Counted from the stretch's first letter, positions 8,264-16,985 are shown. The stretch is 64,000 nucleotides of DNA from Burkholderia sp. Bp9142 (GCF_003853415.1 NZ_QTPP01000033.1:23779-87778), one strand, 5' to 3'. Numbers and translations are program-made. Notes: generated by a model from the letters alone, not told the origin.

Positions 8264-9502
8264 ATGACTGAAACGCCTGTATCCGTGGAAGTGAACGGCC
8301 GCCGCTACAACTGGATGAGCCGCCCCGTGGTGGTGGTCTGCGTCGACGGCTGCGCCTATGAATATCTCGAGATGGCGGCCGAGGCCGGCGTCGCGCCGTT
8401 CCTGCGCACGCTGCTGAAGCCGGGCACGGCGCTCAAGGGCGAGTGCGTGGTGCCGAGCTTCACGAACCCGAACAACCTGTCGATTGTTACCGGCGTGCCG
8501 CCGGCGATCCACGGGATAAGCGGCAACTACTTCTACGATCGCGACACCGGCGCCGAGGTGCTGATGAACGATCCGAAGTACCTCGTCGCGCCCACCGTGC
8601 TCGCGACCTTCGCCGAACAGGGCGCGCGCGTCGCGGTCGTCACCGCGAAGGACAAGCTGCGCCGCCTGCTCGGCAAGGGGCTCAAGGGCATCTGCTTCTC
8701 GTCGGAAAAGGCCGACGAGGCAAGCGTTGAGGAAAACGGCATCGACAACGTGCTCGAGCTGGTCGGCAAGCCGGTGCCGAGCGTGTACAGCGCGGACCTG
8801 TCGGAATTCGTGTTCGCGGCCGGCGTGCGCCTGCTCGAGACGCGCCCGATCGACCTGATGTACCTGTCGACGACCGATTACGTGCAGCACAAGTGCGCGC
8901 CCGGCACCGACGGCGCCAACGCGTTCTACCAGATGATGGACACGTACCTGAAGCGGCTCGACGAGCTCGGCGCGATCGTCGCGATCACGGCCGACCACGG
9001 GATGAACGCGAAGCACGACGGCGAGACCGGCGAGCCGAACGTGATCTACCTGCAGGAGCTGTTCGACGCGTGGCTCGGCCAGGATGCTGCGCGCGTGATC
9101 CTGCCGATCACCGATCCGTACGTCGTGCACCACGGCGCACTCGGCTCGTTCGCGACCGTCTACGTGCCGGATTCCGCCGATGCCGACGCGCTGCGCGCGC
9201 GGCTCGCCGCGGTGGACGGCATCGAGGTCGTGCTGACCGGCGCCGAAGGCTGCGCGCGCTTCGAGCTGCCGCCCGACCGGATGGGCGACCTGATCGTGAT
9301 CTCGAAGCAGGACGTCGTGCTCGGCACGCGCCGCATCAGGCACGACCTGTCGGGCCTCGACGTGCCGCTGCGCTCGCACGGCGGGATCTCCGAACAGATC
9401 GTGCCGCTGATCTTCAGCAAGCCGGTCGCGACCGACGTCACGGGTCGCACGCGGCTGCGCAACTTCGACATCATCGACATCGCGCTCAACCATCTGCAGT
9501 GA
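8264..9502 (+). CDS. phnA: Phosphonoacetate hydrolase
   Basis: A 412-residue metal-dependent hydrolase of the alkaline phosphatase superfamily that cleaves the C-P bond of phosphonoacetate to acetate and phosphate, allowing growth on phosphonate phosphorus. Visible features are the first metal site (VVVVCVDGCAYEYLEMA, near residues 23-39), the nucleophile region PSFTNPNNLSIVTG (near residues 65-78), and the metal-binding TDYVQHK and ADHGMNAK stretches (near 205-250), with RSHGG near the end. The size agrees with known PhnA (about 410). AAAGGA precedes the ATG. It is the first gene after the mirrored promoter and is followed 28 bases later by phnY, making a two-gene operon. Not to be confused with the unrelated zinc-ribbon protein also called PhnA. 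Confidence 0.93.
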   Translation: MTETPVSVEVNGRRYNWMSRPVVVVCVDGCAYEYLEMAAEAGVAPFLRTLLKPGTALKGECVVPSFTNPNNLSIVTGVPPAIHGISGNYFYDRDTGAEVLMNDPKYLVAPTVLATFAEQGARVAVVTAKDKLRRLLGKGLKGICFSSEKADEASVEENGIDNVLELVGKPVPSVYSADLSEFVFAAGVRLLETRPIDLMYLSTTDYVQHKCAPGTDGANAFYQMMDTYLKRLDELGAIVAITADHGMNAKHDGETGEPNVIYLQELFDAWLGQDAARVILPITDPYVVHHGALGSFATVYVPDSADADALRARLAAVDGIEVVLTGAEGCARFELPPDRMGDLIVISKQDVVLGTRRIRHDLSGLDVPLRSHGGISEQIVPLIFSKPVATDVTGRTRLRNFDIIDIALNHLQ

Positions 9503-9530
9503 CGCGGACGTATCCGCCAGGGAGACACTC

Positions 9531-10985
9531 ATGAACGCCATTGCAGCATCGACGGAGGTCCGCGCGCTTCATCGCGAAGCACTACGAATCGATGGTGAAA
9601 GGATTGATCGCGATGCGGTGATCGAGGTGCGCAACCCGTACGACGGCTCGCTCGTCGGCAGCGTGCCGAAGGCGACGCTCGACGACGTGCGGCGCGCCTT
9701 CGCGGCCGCGCGCGCATACCGGCCGTCGCTCACGCGCCACGAGCGCGCGGCGATCCTGCGCCGCGCGGCCGACATCGTGCGTGCGCGCACCGCCGGGATC
9801 GCGGCGCTGATCACGGCCGAAGCCGGGTTGTGCCTCAAGGATTCGACGTATGAAGCCGGACGCGTGGCCGACGTGCTCACGTTCGGCGCGGGCGAAGTGC
9901 TGAAGGACGACGGGCAGATCTTCTCGTGCGATCTGACGCCGCACGGCAAGAAGCGCCGCGTATACACGCAGCGCGAACCGCTGCTCGGCGTGATTTCCGC
10001 GATCACGCCGTTCAACCATCCGATGAACCAGGTCGCGCACAAGGTCGTGCCGTCGATCGCGACCAACAACCGGATCGTCGTGAAGCCGTCGGAGAAGGTG
10101 CCGCTGTCATGCTACCTGTTCGCGGACATCCTGTATGAAGCCGGCCTGCCGCCGCAGATGCTGCAGGTGATTACCGGCGACCCGAAGGAGATCGCGGACG
10201 AGCTGATCACGAACCCGGCGATCGACCTGATCACGTTCACCGGCGGCGTGTCGATCGGCAAGTCGATCGCGTCGCGGATGGGCTACCGGCGCGCGGTGCT
10301 CGAGCTCGGCGGCAACGATCCGATCATCGTGATGGAAGACGCCGATCTCGACGAGGCGAGCACGCTCGCCGTATCGGGCTCGTACAAGAACTCCGGGCAG
10401 CGCTGCACGGCGATCAAGCGGATGCTCGTGCACGAGGCGGTGGCCGATCGCTTCACCGAGCTGGTCGTCGAGAAAACCCGCGCGTGGGCGTACGGGAATC
10501 CGGCCGATCCGTCGGTCGACATGGGCACGGTGATCGACGAGGCGGCCGCGAAGTTCTGCGAGCAGCAGGTCAACGATGCGATTGCGCGCGGTGCGCGCCT
10601 GCTGGTCGGCAACGTGCGTGACGGTGCGCTGTATTCGCCGACGGTCGTCGATCGCGTGACCCCCGACATGCCGCTCGTGAAATACGAGACGTTCGGGCCC
10701 GTGTCGCCGATCATGTGCTTTCGCGACATCGACGAGGCGATCCGGATGTCGAACAGCACCGACTATGCGCTGTCGTCGTCGGTCTGCACGAACCGCTTCG
10801 ACAACATCACGCGCTTCATCACGGAGCTCGAGGTCGGCAGCGTGAACGTGCGCGAGGTGCCGGGCTACCGGCTCGAACTGACGCCGTTCGGCGGCGTGAA
10901 GGATTCGGGCCTCGGCTACAAGGAAGGCGTGCAGGAAGCGATGAAGAGCTTCACGAACACGAAGACCTATTCGCTGCCGTGGTAA
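9531..10985 (+). CDS. phnY: Phosphonoacetaldehyde dehydrogenase
   Basis: A 484-residue NAD(P)-dependent aldehyde dehydrogenase that oxidises phosphonoacetaldehyde to phosphonoacetate, the substrate of the PhnA encoded just upstream. ALDH hallmarks are the cofactor region ITPFNHPMNQVAHK (near residue 160), the motif VLELGGNDPIIVMEDADLDE (near 253-272), and the catalytic cysteine in NSGQRCTAIKR (near 289). The end carries the FGGVKDSGLGYKEG signature. An upstream GGGAGA serves as ribosome site. Pairing with phnA points to phnY rather than a generic succinate-semialdehyde or glyceraldehyde-3-phosphate dehydrogenase. Confidence 0.92.
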   Translation: MNAIAASTEVRALHREALRIDGERIDRDAVIEVRNPYDGSLVGSVPKATLDDVRRAFAAARAYRPSLTRHERAAILRRAADIVRARTAGIAALITAEAGLCLKDSTYEAGRVADVLTFGAGEVLKDDGQIFSCDLTPHGKKRRVYTQREPLLGVISAITPFNHPMNQVAHKVVPSIATNNRIVVKPSEKVPLSCYLFADILYEAGLPPQMLQVITGDPKEIADELITNPAIDLITFTGGVSIGKSIASRMGYRRAVLELGGNDPIIVMEDADLDEASTLAVSGSYKNSGQRCTAIKRMLVHEAVADRFTELVVEKTRAWAYGNPADPSVDMGTVIDEAAAKFCEQQVNDAIARGARLLVGNVRDGALYSPTVVDRVTPDMPLVKYETFGPVSPIMCFRDIDEAIRMSNSTDYALSSSVCTNRFDNITRFITELEVGSVNVREVPGYRLELTPFGGVKDSGLGYKEGVQEAMKSFTNTKTYSLPW

Positions 10986-11002
10986 GCGGTGCGTGATGCG
11001 GA

Positions 11003-11026
11003 CGCGCCGGCTCGAAGGCCGGCGCG
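11003..11026 (+). terminator. GC-rich hairpin after phnY
   Basis: A 9-bp perfect stem (CGCGCCGGC / GCCGGCGCG) with a 6-base loop starts 18 bases after the phnY stop. There is no T-tract, so it is either a weak terminator or an mRNA 3' end stabiliser. Confidence 0.45.
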
Positions 11027-11074
11027 CGGAATGTCCCCCGGCGGGATGCGGTCGCGACGGCCGCCAGGCGACGG

Positions 11075-11347
11075 TCAGTCGTCGTCGTCGCGGTGATGTC
11101 GCCAGCCGCGATGCCAGCCGTTGTCGTGCCGGTAGTGGCGGTAGCGATATTCGCCGTAGTACGGGCCGTAATAGACGGGCGCCGGCTCGTACACGACGGG
11201 CGGCGGCGGGTAGTAGACAGGCGGTGGCGCCTCGATCACCGGCCCCGGCACGCCGAAGTACACGCCGATGTCGGCGCGCGCGAACGCGCTTGCCGACAGG
11301 CAGGCGGTCGCGATGCCGAGGGCACAGGACAACAGGATGCGTTTCAT
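11075..11347 (-). CDS. Small secreted Tyr/Pro/His-rich protein
   Basis: A 90-residue protein of unknown function. The ATG at 11347 gives a clean Sec signal peptide (KRILLSCALGIATACLSASAFA) with cleavage near residue 23. The mature part starts RADIGVYFGVPGPVIEAPPP, runs through Pro-Tyr repeats (PVYYPPPPVVYEPAPVYY), and ends in a His/Arg-rich stretch and four aspartates. Similar short PVYY-type envelope proteins are common in Burkholderia and are annotated only as hypothetical or lipoprotein-like. No lipobox cysteine follows the signal. The longer frame starting at 11398 would bury the signal and is not preferred. Metal binding through the His/Asp tail is possible but speculative. Confidence 0.7.
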   Translation of the reverse strand: MKRILLSCALGIATACLSASAFARADIGVYFGVPGPVIEAPPPVYYPPPPVVYEPAPVYYGPYYGEYRYRHYRHDNGWHRGWRHHRDDDD

Positions 11348-11674
11348 TTGCCGTTCACTCCGTTCGTGGGGGGCAAGGCCCGCGAGCAATAGGTTCACCT
11401 GTCTTCATGGTACGTAGCGCATGCCGAATGGGTGATACCGCGGTGTCGCTTCTGTAACCGCCGGTAACGAATCGTCGGACGATCGCCGCGCTGCATCGCG
11501 ACGGATTTCATCTGCGGGATGAGCGTGGCTGGCCGGCGCGTTATTCGACGCGCTCATATCGTTAGCGGATTTGCGTTTTTGCCGGGCATCGGCGCGTCGG
11601 TAGAATTCGCGGACCGCTCGCGCGGCCGCTCGGGCCGGCGGGTTCACTCCCTTCCATCGTTCGGGGTCCGCACT

Positions 11675-12457
11675 ATGAAATTCCTTCGCTCCATCCTGGT
11701 CGTCGCATTGCTGCAGGCCACTGCCGTCACGAGCGCGCTGGCCGCCGACGACCTGTCGCGGATCAAGTCGGCCGGCGTGTTCCGGGTCGGCACCGAAGGC
11801 ACGTATGCGCCGTTCACGTATCACGACACGACGGGCAAGCTGACCGGCTTCGACGTCGACATCGCGACCGCGATCGCGCAGCGGCTCGGCGTGAAGGCGG
11901 AGTTCGTCGAAGGCAAGTGGGACGGGCTGATCGCGGGCCTCGACGTGAACCGCTACGACGCGGTCGTCAACGAAGTGTCGATCACCGACGCGCGCAAGGC
12001 GAAGTACGATTTCTCGACGCCGTACATCACGTCGCACGCGGTGCTGATCGTGCGCGCGGACAACACGTCGATCCGCTCGTTCGACGACCTGAAGGGCAAG
12101 AAATCCGCGAACACGCTGACGAGCAATTTCGGCAAGCTCGCGGCCGCGCACGGCGCGGACGTGGTGCCCGTGCAGGGATTCAACGAATCGATCGACCTGC
12201 TGAGCTCGGGGCGCGTCGACGCGACGATCAACGATTCGCTGTCGTACCTCGACTTCCGCAAGCACAAGCCCGACGCGAAACTGAAGATCGCGGCGACCGA
12301 CACGACGGGTGCCGGTGATGCATCGGGTGTGCTGCTGCGCAAGGGCAGCCCCGCGCTGGTCGCCGCGATCGACAAGGCGCTCGCGGACATCAAGGCCGAC
12401 GGCACGTACGCGAGGATCTCGCAGAAGTACTTCGGCCGCGACGTGTCGCAGCCGTGA
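11675..12457 (+). CDS. Polar amino-acid ABC transporter, periplasmic binding protein
   Basis: A 260-residue type-2 periplasmic solute-binding protein of family 3. A signal peptide (residues 1-23, ending TSALAADD) precedes the mature domain. The family signature GFDVDIATAIAQRLG is near residues 62-76, with EGKWDGLIAGLDVNRYDAVV following. The sequence resembles the cystine-binding group (FliY/TcyJ/TcyA), so L-cystine is the most likely ligand, though other polar amino acids cannot be excluded. It is followed 14 bases later by the permease gene and then the ATPase gene, completing a three-gene importer operon. Confidence 0.88.
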   Translation: MKFLRSILVVALLQATAVTSALAADDLSRIKSAGVFRVGTEGTYAPFTYHDTTGKLTGFDVDIATAIAQRLGVKAEFVEGKWDGLIAGLDVNRYDAVVNEVSITDARKAKYDFSTPYITSHAVLIVRADNTSIRSFDDLKGKKSANTLTSNFGKLAAAHGADVVPVQGFNESIDLLSSGRVDATINDSLSYLDFRKHKPDAKLKIAATDTTGAGDASGVLLRKGSPALVAAIDKALADIKADGTYARISQKYFGRDVSQP

Positions 12458-12471
12458 CGCGAGGCTGACCG

Positions 12472-13152
12472 ATGCCGCCCTGGCTGCACCTGATGGCGGA
12501 ATCGCTGCGGCCCCTGCTGGTGGCGGGGCTCGTGTTCACGGTTCCGCTCACGCTCGCGTCGTTCGCGATCGGCCTGCTGCTCGCGTTCGGCGCGGCGCTC
12601 GCGCGCCTGTTCGGGCCGCGCTGGGCGCAGGCCGGCGTCCGTTTCTACATCTGGCTGTTTCGCGGCTCGCCGCTGCTCGTGCAGTTGTTCGTGATCTTCT
12701 ACGGGTTGCCGAACGTCGGCATCGTGCTCGATCCGCTGACCGCCGCCGTGATCGGCTTCTCGCTGAACGTCGGTGCGTACAACGCCGAGGTGATCCGCGG
12801 CGTGATCGAGTCGATCCCGAAGGGGCAGTGGGAAGCCGCGTACTCGATGGCGATGACGCGCGCGCAGACGCTGCGCCGCGCGATCCTGCCGCAGGCCGTG
12901 CGCGTCGCGCTGCCCGCGCTGTCGAATGCGTTCATCTCGCTCGTGAAGGACACGTCGCTCGCCGCCGTGCTGACCGTGCCCGAGATCTTCCAGGCCGCGC
13001 AGCGCATCGCGGCCGTCACCTACGAGCCGCTGATCCTCTATACCGAAGCCGCGCTGATCTATCTGCTGTTCAGCTCGGTGCTCTCCTCGCTGCAACGTCG
13101 GCTCGAGCTCCGTTTCGGCCGTCATGCGCTGTTCCACGCGGAGTTGCGATGA
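12472..13152 (+). CDS. Polar amino-acid ABC transporter, permease
   Basis: A 226-residue inner-membrane permease of the His/Glu/Gln/Arg/opine class. Membrane segments begin near residue 15 (PLLVAGLVFTVPLTLASFAI). The loop FRGSPLLVQLFVIFYGLPNVG is typical of this class, and the EAA cytoplasmic loop that docks the ATPase is at EAAYSMAMTRAQTLRRAILP (about residues 122-141). Only one permease is encoded, so a homodimer is expected. The stop codon overlaps the start of the ATPase gene (ATGA), indicating translational coupling. Confidence 0.9.
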   Translation: MPPWLHLMAESLRPLLVAGLVFTVPLTLASFAIGLLLAFGAALARLFGPRWAQAGVRFYIWLFRGSPLLVQLFVIFYGLPNVGIVLDPLTAAVIGFSLNVGAYNAEVIRGVIESIPKGQWEAAYSMAMTRAQTLRRAILPQAVRVALPALSNAFISLVKDTSLAAVLTVPEIFQAAQRIAAVTYEPLILYTEAALIYLLFSSVLSSLQRRLELRFGRHALFHAELR

Positions 13153-13907
13153 TCCGTCTCGAGCGCATCGACAAGTCGTTCGGCGCGCAGCGCGTGCTGA
13201 CCGGAATCAACCTCGCATTGCAGCCCGGCAGCGTGACCGCGTTGATCGGGCCGTCCGGCAGCGGCAAGAGCACGCTGCTGCGCTGCGTGAACCTGCTCGA
13301 AGTGCCGGAGACGGGCGCGCTTACGGTCGGCGATGCACGCATCGACTTCGCGGCGGGGTATCGGCCGTCGCGAGATCACGTGTTCGCGGTGCGCCGGCAA
13401 ACCGGCATGGTGTTCCAGAACTTCCAGTTGTTTCCGCACCTGAGCGTCGTGCAGAACGTGATGGAAGGGCTCGTGACCGTGCAGCGCTGGCCGCGCGAGC
13501 AGGCGCGCCGGCGGGCGCTCGCGTTGCTCGACAAGGTCGGCATCGCCGAGAAGGCCGACGCATGGCCCGCGACGCTGTCGGGCGGCCAGCAGCAGCGCGT
13601 CGCCATCGCACGTGCGCTCGCGCCGTCGCCGCAGGTGCTGCTGTGCGACGAGCCGACGTCGGCGCTCGATCCCGAGCTGTCCGTCGAAGTCGTCGAAGTG
13701 CTGCGCCAGCTCGCGCGGGAAGGCACGACGATGCTGATGGCCACGCACGACCTGCGCCTGGCCGCGTCGGTCGCGCACGATGCGGTGTTTCTCGCGGATG
13801 GCCGCATCGTCGAGGCCGGCGCATCGCGCGAGCTGTTCGGGCGACCGCGCGACCCGCGCACCACGAAGTTCGTCGCGACGCTCGCGCAGGGCGTGCCGGC
13901 CTTCTGA
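13149..13907 (+). CDS. Polar amino-acid ABC transporter, ATP-binding protein
   Basis: A 252-residue ABC ATPase. Walker A is GPSGSGKST (about residues 35-43), the Q-loop is in GMVFQNFQLFPHLSV, the ABC signature is LSGGQQQR (near 147), Walker B is VLLCDEPTSALDPE (near 162-175), and the switch histidine is in MATHD. It starts at the ATG at 13149, overlapping the permease stop by 4 bases. It resembles GlnQ/TcyN ATPases and would power the importer formed with the two genes upstream. Confidence 0.92.
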   Translation: MIRLERIDKSFGAQRVLTGINLALQPGSVTALIGPSGSGKSTLLRCVNLLEVPETGALTVGDARIDFAAGYRPSRDHVFAVRRQTGMVFQNFQLFPHLSVVQNVMEGLVTVQRWPREQARRRALALLDKVGIAEKADAWPATLSGGQQQRVAIARALAPSPQVLLCDEPTSALDPELSVEVVEVLRQLAREGTTMLMATHDLRLAASVAHDAVFLADGRIVEAGASRELFGRPRDPRTTKFVATLAQGVPAF

Positions 13908-13931
13908 CGTGCCAAGCAGTGCCGGCAGCGA

Positions 13932-14747
13932 TCAACCTTGGCCGTGCCCGTCGAGCACGGCGGCGACGATCGCTTCCGGCGCATCTTCCTGGACCAGGTG
14001 ACCCGCGCGCGGCACCCTGATCAGCTTGCCGTTCGCGATGCGATCGGCGAGCGCCTGCCCCTGTTCGAGCGGAATCCACCCGTCGTCCTCGCCCCACACG
14101 ATGCGCACCGGAAAGTCCGGCGGCGCATAGCGGGCCTCGGCTTCCTCGATGTAGCGCTGGCGCATCTGCGCGATCTGCCGGTAGAACGCGGCCTGACCGG
14201 CGGGCGTGAGCCATGGCGAGCGATGGATCGACAGCACGTCGTCGCTCAACGGCTGCGCGACCGCATTGCCGATATAGGCTGATACGAGCGCGTGATGCGC
14301 GTAGGCCGGCAATCCGGTGAACGCGGCTTCGTGCTGCGCGACATGCCGCACGAACGGCGAGCCCTGCGGCGCGATCGCGACCGGGTTCACGAGCGTCAGG
14401 TCCGAATATGCGATGCCGTCGAGGAAATACGCGCGCAGCACGGTCGCACCGCCGTAATCGTGCGCAAGCACGCGCGGGCGCGAAAGATTCCATTCGTCGA
14501 GCAGCGCGCCGAACAGCACGTTCTGCCGTCCCAGCGATACGTCCGCGTCGGGCATGTCCGACTGGCCGTAGCCGAGCAGGTCGTAGAAGAACACGCGATG
14601 GCGCCGCGCAAGCCATGGCGCGATCCGGCGCCACACCTGCGATGAAAACGGCGTGCCGTGCACGAGCACGAGCGGCGGCCCTTCGCCGAGCGTACCCCAT
14701 GCGATCCCGTGACCTTCGAACATGAAGCGATTGGCGAGATCGAGCAT
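13932..14747 (-). CDS. Alpha/beta-fold hydrolase with aspartate nucleophile
   Basis: A 271-residue alpha/beta hydrolase. The oxyanion segment is LVLVHGTPFSSQVW (near residue 28), and the nucleophile elbow reads AHDYGGATVL, with Asp instead of Ser. This is the HDxGG pattern of haloalkane dehalogenases and epoxide hydrolases. The acid region follows (RIVWGEDDGWIPLEQG) and the histidine is in RAGHLVQEDAPEAI near the C-terminus. The likely reaction is hydrolysis of an epoxide or carbon-halogen bond, but the halide-stabilising residues cannot be confirmed by eye. It is divergent from the CGNR regulator across 81 bases that contain a perfect inverted repeat, so the neighbour probably regulates it. 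Confidence 0.85.
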   Translation of the reverse strand: MLDLANRFMFEGHGIAWGTLGEGPPLVLVHGTPFSSQVWRRIAPWLARRHRVFFYDLLGYGQSDMPDADVSLGRQNVLFGALLDEWNLSRPRVLAHDYGGATVLRAYFLDGIAYSDLTLVNPVAIAPQGSPFVRHVAQHEAAFTGLPAYAHHALVSAYIGNAVAQPLSDDVLSIHRSPWLTPAGQAAFYRQIAQMRQRYIEEAEARYAPPDFPVRIVWGEDDGWIPLEQGQALADRIANGKLIRVPRAGHLVQEDAPEAIVAAVLDGHGQG

Positions 14748-14761
14748 CGGTGCCTCCGTGA

Positions 14762-14788
14762 TAACCTGTTTGGGTTATTAACAGGTTA
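14762..14788. promoter_or_regulatory. Inverted-repeat operator between hydrolase and CGNR regulator
   Basis: TAACCTGTT (14762-14770) and AACAGGTTA (14780-14788) form a perfect 9-bp inverted repeat with a 9-base AT-rich spacer, centred between the two divergent starts. This is the size and position expected of a dimeric repressor site overlapping both promoters. Confidence 0.7.
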
Positions 14789-14828
14789 CGCCTGTTCATC
14801 CGGATATGAAACCGATAGGTGGAGATAA

Positions 14829-15443
14829 ATGGTTACCCGGCACGAGCCTGCACGACAGGCGCACGCATGGATCGCGGCGGATTTCGTCGGCGGCCACCCG
14901 GCGCTCGACTTCCTGAACACGGTGGCCGACACGGGCAAGACGCGCAATGAGGACAAGTTCGTCGACTGGCCGGCCGTGCGTGCGTGGGCCGCGAAGTCGG
15001 GGTTGCTGGAGGAGGCCGACCTGACGCGGTTCCTGCGTCATCCCCGGCAGGATGGAGCAGACGAACTCGCCGCGCTGCATGGATTTCGCGAGGATGCGTA
15101 TGCGGCGCTCGCGTACCTGACGGCCGGCGACGGCGGCAGCGCAGGCGCGCGTGCGGCGGACCGGCTCGCCGTGGCGATTCGCGATGCGATCGGGCGCAGC
15201 ACGTTCGACGCGGTCGATGGCCGCTTCGCGTGGCGTCCCGATGCGCGCGCCGCGTCCCGCTGGATCGATGCGGCCGCGCTCGGGTTCGAGCATCTGCTGC
15301 GCGGCGACGACTTCGCGCGTGTGCGGCAGTGCGGCCGCTGTACGTGGTTCTTCGTCGATCGCGGCCGCGGCGTCGGGCGGCGCTGGTGCGACATGCGCAC
15401 GTGCGGGAACCGCGCGAAGGTGGAGGCGTTCAGGGAGCGGTGA
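14829..15443 (+). CDS. CGNR zinc-finger protein (ABATE domain), probable transcription regulator
   Basis: A 204-residue protein with an N-terminal ABATE domain (GGHPALDFLNTVADTG, near residues 23-38) and a C-terminal CGNR zinc finger. The finger has its four cysteines in CGRC (about residues 168-171) and C-DMRTCGNR (near 187-195), followed by basic residues. Proteins of this family are thought to bind DNA through the CGNR finger and often sit divergent to the gene they control, as here. The ligand sensed by the ABATE domain is unknown; the hydrolase substrate is the natural guess. Confidence 0.87.
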   Translation: MVTRHEPARQAHAWIAADFVGGHPALDFLNTVADTGKTRNEDKFVDWPAVRAWAAKSGLLEEADLTRFLRHPRQDGADELAALHGFREDAYAALAYLTAGDGGSAGARAADRLAVAIRDAIGRSTFDAVDGRFAWRPDARAASRWIDAAALGFEHLLRGDDFARVRQCGRCTWFFVDRGRGVGRRWCDMRTCGNRAKVEAFRER

Positions 15444-15481
15444 GGTGGGGGCGCGGTGTTGACGGCCCGGCGCCGCGCGCG

Positions 15482-16387
15482 TCATTCGGCGATTTCGAGC
15501 GGCCGATGCTCCGGCCACAGTGTTCCGGCGACGAACAGTCCGGCGACGAGGAACGGCGTGCCGATCGCGAGCAGGATCGCCGTGAGCGCCCACCGATCCC
15601 AGAACCGGTCGACGATCGCGCGCTCGGGTGTGACCGGGTCGTACAGCACGTTGACTATCTCGCCTTCGTACAGCTCGGGATGCGATGACGTCGAGCCTTG
15701 CGTGAACGTGACCGGGCGGCCGCTGTCGGTCGTGAACGCGACGCTCACGGAATAGAGTGACGTGCGGGCGCGGGGCGAGTGTCCGGTTTCGGCGATCTCG
15801 ACGACATGGCCGGTCGAGTGCGCGTATTGGCGGGCGATCTGCCACTGACGCAGCCCGACTGCGCCGGCGCTGGCCAGGAAGCCGGTGCCGATTGCGATCG
15901 GAATCAGCACGATCGCGATGTTCCAGCGGCGCCGGACCGTCTTGCGGGCGGCCGGTGCGGCAAGCACGCCGGCTTGCCTGCTGCGGCGCTCGTTCGCGTA
16001 CAGCAGGCTGCCGATCGCAAGCGACGCGACCGCGAGCAGTGCCGGCACCGCGACGGGAAACCAGCGTTGCGCGAAATCGTCGATCAGCGCGGGACGGTTC
16101 GGATGATCCGGATCGACCAGCATGTCGACGCTTTCGCCGATGTCGTACGCCGGGACCATCGAGGCGGTATTGCCGGCGACTTCGCGGCGCCGGCCGTCGT
16201 TCGCGAGATAGGCGACGATCGGGCGGTATGCGCGCATCGCGTCGCTGTCCTGCACGATGCGCACGACCGTGCCCGGCGCGCGAACCAGATGGCCGGCCGT
16301 GCGGCTCGCGGTGACGGCGAGCGCGGCTGCGATCACGAGCAGCGCAACGCCGAGCGCGAACGCGACGAGCGTGCCTTTACGCAGCAT
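15482..16387 (-). CDS. DUF3592 membrane protein
   Basis: A 301-residue protein of unknown function. The ATG at 16387 is chosen because it immediately precedes the first membrane segment (LVAFALGVALLVIAAALAV). Four segments are visible near residues 5-27, 105-127, 155-178 and 265-288. Between them are two copies of the DUF3592 soluble module, recognisable from similar G-V-xxI stretches (APGTVVRIVQ and STGHVVEIAE), each followed by a proposed-domain sequence with GE-V-LYDP (GEIVNVLYDP) or GESVDMLVDP. The internal duplication is clear. No operon partner is evident. Confidence 0.78.
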   Translation of the reverse strand: MLRKGTLVAFALGVALLVIAAALAVTASRTAGHLVRAPGTVVRIVQDSDAMRAYRPIVAYLANDGRRREVAGNTASMVPAYDIGESVDMLVDPDHPNRPALIDDFAQRWFPVAVPALLAVASLAIGSLLYANERRSRQAGVLAAPAARKTVRRRWNIAIVLIPIAIGTGFLASAGAVGLRQWQIARQYAHSTGHVVEIAETGHSPRARTSLYSVSVAFTTDSGRPVTFTQGSTSSHPELYEGEIVNVLYDPVTPERAIVDRFWDRWALTAILLAIGTPFLVAGLFVAGTLWPEHRPLEIAE

Positions 16388-16718
16388 GAGCGGATCCGCC
16401 GCGTGCGTCGTGCGACGGGGCCGGATGCGATCGGGTGCGGGGCGCGACTCGACGTGCGCGCCGATATCGGCGTGACCATGCTCCCTGAATGGTCGCGTCT
16501 CGCTCACGTGACTCCATGTTTGACGTCCCATGCTCTCTCAGTGCCGGCGGCGATGCGGCGATCGCCGTGCCGGTCGTGTGATATTTGTCGGACGATTCTA
16601 ACGGAAAGTATATGGGCGAGGCATGTATGTGATTGCCCGCGGCGATGCGACAGGGGCGGGGCGGCGCCGGAAATGGAAAAAGCCCGGTTAGCTTTCGCTA
16701 ACCGGGCTTCGGAATTCC
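16388..16718. other. Intergenic region upstream of the DUF3592 gene
   Basis: This 331-base stretch holds the promoter side of the DUF3592 gene and, at its right end, the terminator of tRNA-Lys. No gene was seen. The open frame over 16388-16531 on the minus strand is an upstream extension of the DUF3592 frame without a ribosome site that I could recognise. Confidence 0.5.
16677..16708 (-). terminator. Terminator of the tRNA-Lys transcript
   Basis: A perfect 12-bp stem (AGCCCGGTTAGC / GCTAACCGGGCT on the minus strand, GAAA tetraloop) is followed on that strand by a T-run. It begins 11 bases after the tRNA 3' end. Confidence 0.93.
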
Positions 16719-16794
16719 TGGTGGGGCGTGAGTGACTCGAACACTCGACCTACGGATTAAGAGTCCGCTGCTCTACCAACTGAGCTAACGCCCC
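16719..16794 (-). tRNA. tRNA-Lys (anticodon CTT)
   Basis: The minus strand folds into a standard 76-base cloverleaf: acceptor GGGGCGT / ACGCCCC, D-stem GCTC / GAGC, anticodon stem GCGGA / TCCGT with loop CTCTTAA (anticodon CTT, reading AAG), and T-stem GAGTG / CACTC with loop TTCGAGT. The CCA end is encoded. It is followed by a strong terminator. Confidence 0.97.
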
Positions 16795-16985
16795 AAACAG
16801 AAGAAAGATTATGCATGGGTATTTCGGTCTTGGCAAGACCTTTCTGCAAATTTCCTGAAAATATTTCGTCACGGCAACGGCGTCTGTCGGCGCGGCAACG
16901 AGCCATCGCAGTTGGCGTGCTCCCGGTATGATGACGTCCACACCCGTTGCGCGGCGGTCGCGCAACGTTTTCTGGACATTCGAAG

